Shown here: piece after piece, positions 51,925 to 60,787 of the stretch
Layout: every line of letters begins with the position of its first letter
Position numbering within the stretch: the first letter of the stretch is position 1
NCBI GenBank assembly: GCA_023639215.1
Contig: CP097899.1
Span: 1,581,001 to 1,645,000, forward strand
Length of the DNA: 64,000 bases
From: Candidatus Pristimantibacillus lignocellulolyticus
GTDB taxonomy: Bacteria > Bacillota > Bacilli > Paenibacillales > Paenibacillaceae
Reading direction: 5' to 3'
Translations under genes and position numbers: made by a program
The notes under the pieces: model-generated
Seen by the model: only the letters and a program-made list of their open reading frames with translations
What the model was told of the DNA's origin: nothing
Database searches by the model: none

Positions 51925-52703
51925 TTCGCAAGAACCCCCTTCTTATCTTTTCCCTTACGGGCTGGAAGTACATATAGGAAGTAATTTTGAACAATTGTAT
52001 AACAGTTACTGAATACCCAATATAGTGGTAGTGCCATTGGGAATGATAATGACATCACAAAAATCATTACTGGGAATACAGCTAGCAAAATAGACATACC
52101 TGGCATTTGCTGTTGCTGTGTTTTTTGCATCATCTTCGTTTGAACAAATGTTGTAATTGCAGCTAGTAGCGGCAAGAAGTACCATACACTTGGTTCATTT
52201 AAAGACATACCAAATAATTCAGTCGTACGAAGATTTGCATTCCAATAAATTGAATTATACAACGCAATAAAGATTGGCATCTGTACGATTAGCGGCAAAC
52301 ATCCCGCTAATGGGTTAACACCATTAACTTGGTACAATTTCATCATTTCCTCTTGTTGCTTTTGAGGATTATCTTTGTACTTCGTTTTTAATTCCGCTAA
52401 TTGTGGCTGTAAGGCCTGCATTGCTTTTGAGCTACGATATTGCTTTAATGTTAATGGTAAAATTATTGTACGTACAATAATAGTAAGTAACAAAATTGCA
52501 AGCACATAACTACCGCCAAACCATTTTGCGAAAGCATCCAAGGTTAAAGCGAAGTAATAAACTACATTCTTCTCCCAAAAATTACCCTCCAACAAATGCT
52601 CGGTAGTCTTCGTATTATCAACCTCAGGCATACAACCTGATAGTAAGCTTATTGAAAGCAATAAACCTACAACTAAAATCCATTTACGATTGTTACGAAA
52701 CAA
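51921..52703 (-). CDS. yidC: Membrane protein insertase YidC (SpoIIIJ type)
   Basis: 260 residues. A lipoprotein signal ending in SLLSGC is followed by five membrane segments in the Oxa1 plan, including the hydrophilic groove start GGSYVLAILLLTIIVRTIILPLTLKQ with the conserved Arg. It inserts membrane proteins alone or with SecYEG. The TTG at 52703 has GGAG eight bases upstream. Position after rnpA supports the SpoIIIJ class, active in both growth and sporulation. Confidence 0.96.
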   Translation of the reverse strand: MFRNNRKWILVVGLLLSISLLSGCMPEVDNTKTTEHLLEGNFWEKNVVYYFALTLDAFAKWFGGSYVLAILLLTIIVRTIILPLTLKQYRSSKAMQALQPQLAELKTKYKDNPQKQQEEMMKLYQVNGVNPLAGCLPLIVQMPIFIALYNSIYWNANLRTTELFGMSLNEPSVWYFLPLLAAITTFVQTKMMQKTQQQQMPGMSILLAVFPVMIFVMSLSFPMALPLYWVFSNCYTIVQNYFLYVLPARKGKDKKGVLAK

Positions 52704-52837
52704 GATGAAATCTCCTCTCTGAGAGCTAGTACACTTACCTCAAATTAGACTATACCATAATTTATTCCACAAATAAATACGAGTTAACTACAATAGAAAT
52801 GCAATATTGGCAAGTTTATGTCCAAATGAAGAAAGCT

Positions 52838-53227
52838 TTAACTTTTCTTTGAAATCGTAGTGCGTTTTGGGGAATGAGGCTTGCTATTTTTAAGCAAACC
52901 ACCTTTGCGTAGCACATGGTGGATAGACCGATCAAGTTCAGCATATGACATGCTCACCGCCGGCTTTCTTACTATTAAAATAAAATCAACATTTTGAGCA
53001 ATTTCTTGCTCCATGTGACGAACAATTTCCTTAATAACCCGTCTCATACGATTGCGCACTACAGCATTACCTATTTTCTTACTTGCAGATATTCCTAGAC
53101 GGAAAGGTTCTGCGATTGGTTGCCGTGACCAATATACAACAAATTGACCATTAGCAAATGACTTTCCTCCACGATATACGCGACCGAAATCCTCACGATT
53201 ACGTAGACGCAACTTTCTGCGCACCAT
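52838..53227 (-). CDS. rnpA: Ribonuclease P protein component
   Basis: 129 residues. It binds the RNase P RNA for 5' maturation of tRNAs. The RNR motif is seen in KKIGNAVVRNRMRRVIKEIVR, and the start LRLRNREDFGRVYRGGKSF is typical. It is 104 bases after rpmH, with a terminator hairpin in between that likely lowers its level relative to L34. The ATG at 53227 follows GGTGG. Confidence 0.97.
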   Translation of the reverse strand: MVRRKLRLRNREDFGRVYRGGKSFANGQFVVYWSRQPIAEPFRLGISASKKIGNAVVRNRMRRVIKEIVRHMEQEIAQNVDFILIVRKPAVSMSYAELDRSIHHVLRKGGLLKNSKPHSPKRTTISKKS

Positions 53228-53298
53228 CCATCGCCACCGTTTCTATATATTCCATAACATCATTTCCAATTTTTCCATCATTCAGTATACAAAAGCAT

Positions 53299-53326
53299 AA
53301 AAAAAAGACCACCCAGTGTGGTCTTT
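53299..53326 (-). terminator. Terminator between rpmH and rnpA
   Basis: Arms AAAGACCAC (53304-53312) and GTGGTCTTT (53318-53326) are exact complements with a five-base loop, followed by a long T-run on the minus strand. It ends most rpmH transcripts before rnpA. Confidence 0.92.
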
Positions 53327-53330
53327 TGAA

Positions 53331-53465
53331 TTATGCGCTTAGCACTTTTCTTCCTCTTTGACGACGAGCTGCCAAAACTTTACGACCATTTTTACTGCTC
53401 ATACGTTTACGGAAACCATGTACTTTAGCACGTTTGCTTACATTCGGTTTAAATGTAGGACCCAT
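53331..53465 (-). CDS. rpmH: 50S ribosomal protein L34
   Basis: 44 residues, translated directly from the sequence: it starts MGPTFKPNVSKRAKVHGFRK and ends RGRKVLSA. This very basic protein fits L34, which sits by the exit tunnel. AGGAGGTG precedes the ATG at 53465. It is the first gene on the left side of oriC, with a strong promoter and its own terminator. Confidence 0.97.
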   Translation of the reverse strand: MGPTFKPNVSKRAKVHGFRKRMSSKNGRKVLAARRQRGRKVLSA

Positions 53466-53556
53466 TATGCTGCACCTCCTATGAGATTCTTATTCAAACG
53501 CACTGATCTCCTAGAAGATGTACGTTCAATAGTTCATCAAAAAATACGCTTTTACT

Positions 53557-53585
53557 ATTAAACCATGCCACGACATAAAAGTCAA
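53557..53585 (-). promoter_or_regulatory. Promoter of rpmH
   Basis: On the minus strand TTGACT (53580-53585), 17-base spacer ending TGG, TTTAAT (53557-53562). Both boxes are five-of-six matches. Confidence 0.7.
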
Positions 53586-53639
53586 TCCAATGACAATAGG
53601 TAAACACTGCATATCCTCAATCTTTTCTGAATAGGTTTC

Positions 53640-54064
53640 AGCACTATTGTGGATAACTAAATAAAGCAGTCTCTAACCTCTTTTTAACAAGTTGTGGATA
53701 TTAATTTTTTGATTTTGCGATTTGTGTCGAACTTTACACATGATATAAACAATATCTTGTGTTGTAGATAACTTCTATGCACAACCTATTGACATTGTGG
53801 ATAAATTCCTTAAATTCGTTGAAATACTAGGCATCTTTTGCTATGATAGATATGTTTTCGTTGTGGATTGTTTAAAAGATAATCAATGTTATTAACAGTC
53901 TGTGGATAAAATTGTGTACAACATATTCTGAGTCTAATAACCCCTATTGTAGAAAATCTGCATATTGTGGACAACTTTCTCTTTTATATTGTCAATTTCG
54001 ACATAAACCCAATCTATTCCTAAATTCGTATTTTTATTGATAAGGAGTGACAAGCTGTGGATAG
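53640..54064. other. oriC, upstream DnaA-box cluster
   Basis: The 590-base region between rpmH and dnaA has a cluster of DnaA boxes, all reading TTATCCACA on the minus strand. Three are perfect (53648-53656, 53796-53804, 53901-53909). Four have one mismatch (53693-53701, 53763-53771, 53966-53974, 54056-54064). It corresponds to the incA/incB part of a bipartite Bacillales origin. Confidence 0.93.
53819..53847 (+). promoter_or_regulatory. Promoter of dnaA
   Basis: TTGAAA (53819-53824), 17-base spacer ending TTGC (extended -10), TATGAT (53842-53847). Perfect DnaA boxes lie just upstream and downstream, allowing autoregulation. Confidence 0.75.
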
Positions 54065-55403
54065 CCATACTCAAGATTTATGGCAACAAGTATTGTCTAT
54101 CATCCAAACGAAGCTTAGTAAACCGAGTTATGATACTTGGTTTAAAGCAACTAAAGCTAAATTTATTGATGATTCATTACTAGAAATTATTGCGCCAACT
54201 ACATTTGCTGCAGAATGGTTAGAAAACAAATATACAAATTTAATAAAAAGTACGCTTTATGACTATTTAGGACAAAATATTAATATAAAATATTCGATTG
54301 GTGAGCCTAAATCAGCAGAACAATCTGTTGTATTTCCTTCTAAACAGCCTTCAAGAGTCGTATTGGCTGAAGAAACACCTTCTAATATGTTAAATCCGAA
54401 ATATACGTTCGATACATTCGTTATCGGTACGAATAATCGTTTTGCTCATGCTGCCTCACTAGCTGTTGCAGAAGCTCCAGCAAAAGCCTATAACCCATTA
54501 TTTTTATATGGTGGTGTAGGACTAGGCAAGACACATTTAATGCATGCGATCGGCCATTATATTATGGAACATAACCCAAATACGCGTGTACTCTATATTT
54601 CCTCTGAAAAATTCACCAATGAATTCATTAATGCCATTCGTGACAGTCAAGGTGAAAGTTTCCGTACAAAATATCGGAATATCGACGTTTTATTAATCGA
54701 TGATATTCAATTTATTGCTGGTAAAGAACAAACTCAAGAAGAGTTTTTCCATACTTTCAATGCATTGCACGAAGAACGTAAACAAATTATTATTTCCAGC
54801 GACCGTCCGCCAAAAGAAATTCCAACATTGGAAGAGCGCCTCAGATCGCGCTTTGAATGGGGACTTATTACCGATATTCAACCACCGGATCTGGAAACAA
54901 GAATCGCGATTCTTCGTAAAAAAGCACGCGCTGAAAATCTAGATATCCCGAATGAAGCAATGAACTACATTGCGAATCAGATTGATACGAACATTCGTGA
55001 GCTAGAAGGTGCACTTATTCGCGTTGTTGCTTATTCATCGTTAATTAATGCTGATATTACATCTCATCTTGCAGCCGAGGCATTGAAAGATATAATTCCT
55101 TCCTCTCGTCCACGCATGATTACTATGAATGATATACAAGCAAAAGTTGGCGAATTTTACGGCCTGCGGATGGAAGATTTCAAAGCACGTAAAAGAACAA
55201 AGGCCGTTGCCTTTCCTAGACAAATTGCGATGTACTTATCTCGTGAGCTAACAGATTATTCTTTGCCGAAGATTGGAGAGGCTTTCGGAGGTAGAGATCA
55301 TACGACAGTTATTCATGCACATGAGAAAATTTCACAGCTCATTCAAGTTGATCAAGAGTTATATAAAATCATTCAAAATCTTACTGACAAAATCAAAAAT
55401 TAA
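54057..55403 (+). CDS. dnaA: Chromosomal replication initiator protein DnaA
   Basis: 448 residues. Domain I (about 1-80) binds partners, a short linker follows, the AAA+ domain has Walker A YGGVGLGKTH near 152-160 and Walker B VLLIDDIQF, and the C-terminal DnaA-box-binding domain has RGRDHTTVIHAHEKI-like sequence (GGRDHTTVIHAHEKI). It opens the origin. The GTG at 54057 sits inside a DnaA box. A hairpin terminator and the unwinding module follow before dnaN. Confidence 0.99.
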   Translation: MDSHTQDLWQQVLSIIQTKLSKPSYDTWFKATKAKFIDDSLLEIIAPTTFAAEWLENKYTNLIKSTLYDYLGQNINIKYSIGEPKSAEQSVVFPSKQPSRVVLAEETPSNMLNPKYTFDTFVIGTNNRFAHAASLAVAEAPAKAYNPLFLYGGVGLGKTHLMHAIGHYIMEHNPNTRVLYISSEKFTNEFINAIRDSQGESFRTKYRNIDVLLIDDIQFIAGKEQTQEEFFHTFNALHEERKQIIISSDRPPKEIPTLEERLRSRFEWGLITDIQPPDLETRIAILRKKARAENLDIPNEAMNYIANQIDTNIRELEGALIRVVAYSSLINADITSHLAAEALKDIIPSSRPRMITMNDIQAKVGEFYGLRMEDFKARKRTKAVAFPRQIAMYLSRELTDYSLPKIGEAFGGRDHTTVIHAHEKISQLIQVDQELYKIIQNLTDKIKN

Positions 55404-55416
55404 CTGTGAACAACTG

Positions 55417-55462
55417 AACAAGCCTATGCACAAGCTATGCACATGTGGATAGGCTTGTTTTA
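55417..55462 (+). terminator. Terminator of dnaA
   Basis: An 11-bp stem (AACAAGCCTAT with ATAGGCTTGTT), followed by TTT on the plus strand, lies 13 bases after the dnaA stop. The right arm overlaps a DnaA box (TGTGGATAG, 55444-55452). Confidence 0.8.
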
Positions 55463-55478
55463 TCAGCGTTATTTGGGG

Positions 55479-55545
55479 TTATCCACATATTCAGTGCCCC
55501 TACTGCTACTACTACTAATATTTTAAATAAATATCATCTATAAAA
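55479..55545. other. oriC unwinding module (DnaA box, GC cluster, DnaA-trio, AT-rich)
   Basis: A perfect DnaA box (TTATCCACA, 55479-55487) is followed by a GC-rich CAGTGCCCC, then six CTA/CTG trinucleotides in a row (55500-55517), then AT-rich DNA to about 55545. This order matches the DnaA-trio basal unwinding system described in B. subtilis. Confidence 0.88.
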
Positions 55546-55569
55546 GATGTCGAAACGAGGGATTCACAA

Positions 55570-56712
55570 ATGAAATTAACAATTGCCAAAAATGAATTAA
55601 ACCAAGCCATTCAAAACGTAGCAAAAGCAGTTGCAGCAAGACCAACAATACCTATTTTAGGTGGTATAAAAATAGACGTAACACACCAAGCTGTGACACT
55701 AACTGCAAGTGATACAGATATTTCTATTCAAAGTTACATCCCAGTAGAACAAAATGGACAAATTATTGCTGAAATTGAAAAACCGGGTAGTGTTGTATTA
55801 CCTGCTAAGTTCGTTGTAGAAATTGTAAAGAAATTACCTTCTGAGCAAGTATCAATTGAAGTGTCACAACAGTATCAAACTTTAATCAGATCAGGTTCAA
55901 CGGAAATTCAAATGGTTGGTCTTGATCCAGAAGACTTCCCTGTTCTACCTAGTATTGAACAAAACTACACATTGCAAGTTCCTGGAGATCTAATCAAATC
56001 AATGATTCGACAAACGGTACTAGCTGCTTCAACAAGTGAACAAACGCCTATTCTTACGGGTGTTTTATGGAGTTTATTCCAAGGAGAATTGAAGTTTATA
56101 GCTACGGATCGTCACCGCCTTGCTAGTCGTAAAACAACGGTTAATGCTGGTGATGAATATAAATTTAATAATATCGTTATTGCTGCTAAAACATTAAATG
56201 AGCTTTCTAGACTTATTCCTGATAACAATACTAATATTGATGTTGTTGTTGCTGATAACCAAGTATTATTCAAATTAGACCATATTATGTTCTATACTCG
56301 TATTTTGGATGGAATATATCCAGATACATCAAAAATAATTCCATCTGTGTTTGAAACAGAAATTGTACTTAATACTAAAAATCTAATGGATGCAATGGAT
56401 CGTGCATATCTAATGTCACGTGAAGAAAAAACTAACATTGTACGCCTAACAACGATTGATAATGGTATGATAGAGGTTTCTTCAAGTTCCACTGAATTAG
56501 GACGCGTTATCGAGCAGATCGAAGCAATTGATTATAAAGGTGAAGCATTGCGTATCGCATTTAACTCAAAATATATGCTAGATGTATTAAAAGTTATTGA
56601 TAGTGAGAAAATTGTAATTGGATTTACAGGTGCAATGCGCCCTATTATTATTCGTCCAGTAGATCACGACTATAGCATTTACGTTATTTTGCCTTACCGC
56701 ACAACAGGCTAA
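55570..56712 (+). CDS. dnaN: DNA polymerase III beta subunit (sliding clamp)
   Basis: 380 residues, three clamp domains of similar fold. The start MKLTIAKNELNQAIQNVAKAVAARPTIPILGGI and the C-terminal VILPYRTT (hydrophobic cleft side) are typical. The ring dimer tethers polymerase and binds many partners. It lies 166 bases after dnaA in the usual order, with the unwinding module between. Confidence 0.98.
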   Translation: MKLTIAKNELNQAIQNVAKAVAARPTIPILGGIKIDVTHQAVTLTASDTDISIQSYIPVEQNGQIIAEIEKPGSVVLPAKFVVEIVKKLPSEQVSIEVSQQYQTLIRSGSTEIQMVGLDPEDFPVLPSIEQNYTLQVPGDLIKSMIRQTVLAASTSEQTPILTGVLWSLFQGELKFIATDRHRLASRKTTVNAGDEYKFNNIVIAAKTLNELSRLIPDNNTNIDVVVADNQVLFKLDHIMFYTRILDGIYPDTSKIIPSVFETEIVLNTKNLMDAMDRAYLMSREEKTNIVRLTTIDNGMIEVSSSSTELGRVIEQIEAIDYKGEALRIAFNSKYMLDVLKVIDSEKIVIGFTGAMRPIIIRPVDHDYSIYVILPYRTTG

Positions 56713-56808
56713 AAAATATTGATCTAGAAAACTCAGAAAAGCTGGCTAATGCTTATGATGTAAGTTTTCGTTGCATAGGAGAGTAATAGTTAGCATGAAA
56801 AATTCGTA

Positions 56809-56938
56809 TATGCTTGCGATGTACTTTTCTGTTTACAGAAGTTAATCTAAGAAGCTCAGAAAAGTTTTAGGATTATGCTTTCGAAGTATTTTTCTGTACA
56901 ACGAAGTTAATCTAGAAAGAACAGAAAAATTGTAGGAG
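56809..56938. repeat. Imperfect 65-base tandem repeat ahead of yaaA
   Basis: Two 65-base units (56809-56873 and 56874-56938) share roughly three quarters of their bases, each with TTTTCTGT, GAAGTTAATCTA, CAGAAAA and an ending TAGGA. A weaker third unit may precede them (from about 56720). The last unit supplies the yaaA ribosome site. The dnaN-yaaA gap 56713-56946 contains no gene. Confidence 0.65.
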
Positions 56939-56946
56939 GAACCATA

Positions 56947-57162
56947 ATGACAGAAATACAGATATCCACAGAATATATTGCCTTAGGACCTTTTTTGAAG
57001 TTATCTGACTGCATATCCACAGGTGGACAAGCTAAATTTTTCTTGCTAGAGACAAAAGTGTTGATAAATGGTGAAGTTGATCAACGTAGAGGACGTAAAA
57101 TTTACGTTGGGGATAAAGTTGAGGTTGAAGGTCACGGTAAATTTGTTATAGTTGGTTCATAA
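56947..57162 (+). CDS. yaaA: S4-domain RNA-binding protein YaaA
   Basis: 71 residues. The S4 fold is seen in LGPFLKLSDCISTGGQAKFFLLETKVLINGEV and the basic RRGRKIYVGDKV. YaaA-type proteins sit between dnaN and recF and probably bind RNA, with a link to ribosome assembly suggested in relatives. AGGAGGA precedes the ATG. recF follows after 27 bases. Confidence 0.94.
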   Translation: MTEIQISTEYIALGPFLKLSDCISTGGQAKFFLLETKVLINGEVDQRRGRKIYVGDKVEVEGHGKFVIVGS

Positions 57163-57189
57163 TGATAAGGTAGACCAGGAGGTTGTAAG

Positions 57190-58302
57190 GTGCTACTAAA
57201 TAGTATTAAATTACAAAATTATCGTAATTATGAATCTTTAGATTTGGATACACCGCATATGGTAAATGTGTTTCTCGGACCAAACGCACAAGGAAAGACT
57301 AATTTGCTAGAAGCAATTTTCGTACTAGCATTGTCTAAGTCACATCGTACAACGAAGGACAAAGAACTTATCGGCTGGAATGAAGAGTCTGCTTACATTG
57401 CAGGACAAGTTGATAAGAAATATGGATCAGTTAAACTTGAATTGAGTTACAGTCAAAAAGGCAAAAAAGCTAAGTTGAATGGACTTGAACAACGGAAACT
57501 GAGCGATTACGTTGGCGCTTTAAATGTTGTGATGTTTGCACCCGAGGATCTTGAAATAGTTAAAGGGACGCCAGGGGTACGGAGACGATTTCTTGATATG
57601 GAGATCGGTCAGGTACAACCTGGCTATCTGCATTGGTTGCAGCAATATCATAAAGTATTACAACAACGTAATAATGTACTAAAGAATGGTGATGCACGCT
57701 CTGATCTAGCCATGTTAGAAGTATGGAACATGCAACTAGCACAATTAGGTGTTAAAATTATGATTAAGAGGCAACACTTTATTAATAAGCTACAAATTTA
57801 TGCTAAACAAATTCATGCAGAAATTACGAATCATAAAGAGCAACTTCAGTTAGAATATCGTCCTTCATTCGATTGTGATGCTTCCGGAGATGAAGCTATG
57901 TTATTTGATCAATTTATGGTAAAGTTAACACAGGTCAAAGAACAGGAATTTCGGAGAGGTGTTACACTAGTAGGACCTCATCGCGATGATATCGGATTTT
58001 TTATTAACGACAAGGAAGCTCAAATATTCGGTTCTCAAGGACAGCAGCGGACAACTGCATTATCTATAAAGCTTGCAGAGTTAGAACTCATTCATGAGGA
58101 GATCGGTGAATATCCGATCTTACTTTTGGATGACGTGTTGTCTGAACTCGATCGTAACAGGCAGACACAACTAATAGAAACCTTTCAAAGCAAAGTACAA
58201 ACCTTTATAACAACTACTGGTTTAGAGAGTGTTGATATGGAGAAGTTGCACGATGCGGGTATTTATTATGTCAAAGAAGGCAAAGTGAGTTTATCTCCGT
58301 GA
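57190..58302 (+). CDS. recF: DNA replication and repair protein RecF
   Basis: 370 residues, SMC-like ATPase. Walker A GPNAQGKTNL at 30-39, the signature FGSQGQQRTTALSIKLAEL and Walker B ILLLDDVLSELD are present. With RecO and RecR it loads RecA at gaps. The GTG at 57190 has AGGAGG upstream. It is followed by remB after 18 bases. Confidence 0.97.
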   Translation: MLLNSIKLQNYRNYESLDLDTPHMVNVFLGPNAQGKTNLLEAIFVLALSKSHRTTKDKELIGWNEESAYIAGQVDKKYGSVKLELSYSQKGKKAKLNGLEQRKLSDYVGALNVVMFAPEDLEIVKGTPGVRRRFLDMEIGQVQPGYLHWLQQYHKVLQQRNNVLKNGDARSDLAMLEVWNMQLAQLGVKIMIKRQHFINKLQIYAKQIHAEITNHKEQLQLEYRPSFDCDASGDEAMLFDQFMVKLTQVKEQEFRRGVTLVGPHRDDIGFFINDKEAQIFGSQGQQRTTALSIKLAELELIHEEIGEYPILLLDDVLSELDRNRQTQLIETFQSKVQTFITTTGLESVDMEKLHDAGIYYVKEGKVSLSP

Positions 58303-58320
58303 ATGAGGTGAATACCATCC

Positions 58321-58569
58321 ATGTATATTCATGTAGGTGGAGAAAAAATTGTGAGAACATCTGAAATCGTAGCTATTTTTGATATTACGATTGAAAGTTC
58401 ATCTAAGCTATCCAAGCAATTTGTGGTAGGAGCTCGCAATCGTAAAGAAGTCGAAGATATTGGTGAGGAAGAAGCGAAAAGCATCGTTGTCACATCGAAT
58501 AAAGTTATTTATTCTCCTATTTCATCTTCTACTTTGAAGAAAAGAGCTCATCATTTTGCAGCGTTATAG
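58321..58569 (+). CDS. remB: Extracellular matrix regulator RemB (YaaB, DUF370)
   Basis: 82 residues, DUF370 family. The start MYIHVGGEKIVRTSEIVAIFDI is typical. RemB and its paralogue RemA are DNA-binding regulators of biofilm matrix genes in Bacillus. It lies between recF and gyrB, the standard place. Confidence 0.93.
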   Translation: MYIHVGGEKIVRTSEIVAIFDITIESSSKLSKQFVVGARNRKEVEDIGEEEAKSIVVTSNKVIYSPISSSTLKKRAHHFAAL

Positions 58570-58625
58570 TATTTAAAATAATAGAATTAAGATGCATTAG
58601 CAGTTGAGAGGAGTAGTGAACGTAC

Positions 58626-60536
58626 ATGTCTTTGGAACAAAATTCGTATGACGAAAGCCAGATACAAGTATTAGAGGGGCTAGAAGCAGTTCGTAAGCGT
58701 CCTGGTATGTATATTGGTTCTACAAGCGGAAAGGGTTTACATCATCTTGTGTGGGAGGTTGTTGATAACAGTATCGACGAAGCGCTAGCAGGTTTCTGTT
58801 CGCAAATTGAAGTTATCATCCACACAGATAATAGTATTACCGTAATTGATAATGGTCGTGGTATTCCAGTTGGTTTGAATACTAAACTTCAAAAATCTAC
58901 GCTTGAAGTCGTTATGACGGTACTTCATGCGGGTGGTAAATTTGGCGGAGAAGGCTACAAAGTTTCTGGTGGTCTGCATGGTGTTGGTATTTCCGTTGTA
59001 AATGCGCTATCTGAGCATGTGAAAGTTCAAATAAAGCGTGACGGCCATATCCATCAACAAGAATATAAACGTGGTGCCCCGCAATACGATATTAAAATTG
59101 TTGGTGACTCTGATGAGACAGGTACAATGACTACATTTAGACCTGACCCTGAAATATTTACAGAAACTACTGTGTTTGAATATGAAATATTGCAAACTCG
59201 TATTCGTGAGTTAGCATTTTTGAATAAAGGAATTCGTTTAATACTTACAGATGAACGTGATGGTCAATCTGAAGAGTTCTACTATGAGGGCGGTATTATT
59301 GAGTTTGTTAAATACTTAAGTCGTCATCGCGAAGTTATTCATGAAGAACCAATCTATGTCGAAGGTAACCGTGATAATATTCAAGTGGAAGTTTCATTGC
59401 AATATAATGCAAGCTACTCTGAATATATCTATTCTTTCGCTAATAATATTCATACGCATGAAGGTGGTACTCATGAATCTGGCTTTAAGTCAGCTTTAAC
59501 GAGAATCATTAACGATTACGCACGTAAATCCAATATGTTGAAAGAGAATGATAGTAACTTCTCTGGAGATGATGTTCGTGAAGGGTTAACAGCGATTATA
59601 TCTGTGAAGATTCCTGAACCTCAATTTGAAGGCCAAACAAAAACTAAACTAGGTAATAGTGAAGTTCGTGGTATTGTTGAATCACTATTCTCTGAGAAGC
59701 TTCAAGAGTTTTTGAATGAGAATCCAAGCGTATCGAAAAAAATTATTGAAAAAGGTTTACAAGCAGCACGAGCTAGAGAAGCAGCTCGTAAAGCGAGAGA
59801 ATTAACTAGACGTAAGAGCGTGTTAGAAGTTGGTTCTTTACCTGGTAAACTAGCCGACTGTTCCTCCAAAGATGCATCAATTAGTGAATTGTACATCGTA
59901 GAGGGTGACTCTGCGGGCGGTTCTGCCAAACAAGGACGCGATCGTCATTTCCAAGCAATTTTGCCATTGCGTGGTAAAATTTTGAACGTTGAAAAAGCGC
60001 GTCTTGATCGTATTCTTGGTAATGCTGAGATCAGAGCGATGATTACAGCACTTGGTACTGGTATTGGTGATGACTTCGATATTGAGAAAGCTAGATATCA
60101 TAAAGTAATCATTATGACCGATGCTGATGTCGATGGTGCACATATTCGTACATTGCTGCTTACATTCTTCTATCGTTATTTGCGACAAGTTGTAGAAGCA
60201 GGATTCATCTATATTGCACAACCGCCTTTGTTCAAGATTGAACGTGGTAAAGTTGTTCGTTATGCATTAACCGAGCAAGAAAGAGAAACGATCTTAGCAG
60301 AATTCGGTGAAGGTGCAAAAATTAACATTCAACGTTACAAAGGTCTTGGAGAAATGGATGCTACGCAATTATGGGAAACAACAATGGATCCAGATAGTCG
60401 ATCAATGCTTCAAGTTACCATTGAGGACGCGATGGAAGCAGACGCGATTTTCGATACACTTATGGGCGATAATGTTGAGCCTCGTAGAGACTTTATCGAA
60501 CAAAATGCTAAATATGTAAACAATCTAGATTTCTAA
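58626..60536 (+). CDS. gyrB: DNA gyrase subunit B
   Basis: 636 residues. The GHKL ATPase part starts VLEGLEAVRKRPGMYIGSTSGKGLHHLVWE and includes DNGRGIPVG and GGLHGVGISVVNALS. The TOPRIM motif EGDSAGGSAKQGRDR and the C-terminal zone ending NNLDF follow. With GyrA it adds negative supercoils. A strong terminator separates it from gyrA. Confidence 0.99.
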   Translation: MSLEQNSYDESQIQVLEGLEAVRKRPGMYIGSTSGKGLHHLVWEVVDNSIDEALAGFCSQIEVIIHTDNSITVIDNGRGIPVGLNTKLQKSTLEVVMTVLHAGGKFGGEGYKVSGGLHGVGISVVNALSEHVKVQIKRDGHIHQQEYKRGAPQYDIKIVGDSDETGTMTTFRPDPEIFTETTVFEYEILQTRIRELAFLNKGIRLILTDERDGQSEEFYYEGGIIEFVKYLSRHREVIHEEPIYVEGNRDNIQVEVSLQYNASYSEYIYSFANNIHTHEGGTHESGFKSALTRIINDYARKSNMLKENDSNFSGDDVREGLTAIISVKIPEPQFEGQTKTKLGNSEVRGIVESLFSEKLQEFLNENPSVSKKIIEKGLQAARAREAARKARELTRRKSVLEVGSLPGKLADCSSKDASISELYIVEGDSAGGSAKQGRDRHFQAILPLRGKILNVEKARLDRILGNAEIRAMITALGTGIGDDFDIEKARYHKVIIMTDADVDGAHIRTLLLTFFYRYLRQVVEAGFIYIAQPPLFKIERGKVVRYALTEQERETILAEFGEGAKINIQRYKGLGEMDATQLWETTMDPDSRSMLQVTIEDAMEADAIFDTLMGDNVEPRRDFIEQNAKYVNNLDF

Positions 60537-60540
60537 CATT

Positions 60541-60588
60541 AAAAGATGCTATTCAAGTTATAGATTTAATCTGAATAGCATCTTTTTT
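60541..60588 (+). terminator. Terminator of gyrB
   Basis: A 15-bp stem (AAAAGATGCTATTCA with TGAATAGCATCTTTT) ends in TTTTTT on the plus strand, so gyrA needs its own promoter in the following 200 bases. Confidence 0.92.
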
Positions 60589-60787
60589 GTGTGGTACAAC
60601 AGATTTTCTTCAAGACAGTCAACACAATAAATGGTATAATAAAGTTTGGTATTTTAATTAAAACTATTGTTATACAGTCTAAATAATAGTAGAAAAAATC
60701 GTCATTCAATTTCAATCTTCTCGTTTGCTATGTTTGAATGTTGGAGATTATATTAATAAGATTTATATGACGTCAAGGAGGTAAAGC

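Noticed and set aside
56947..57030. DnaA boxes inside yaaA (ATATCCACA twice)
   Set aside because: Each has a mismatch in the first position and they lie in coding sequence; probably chance.
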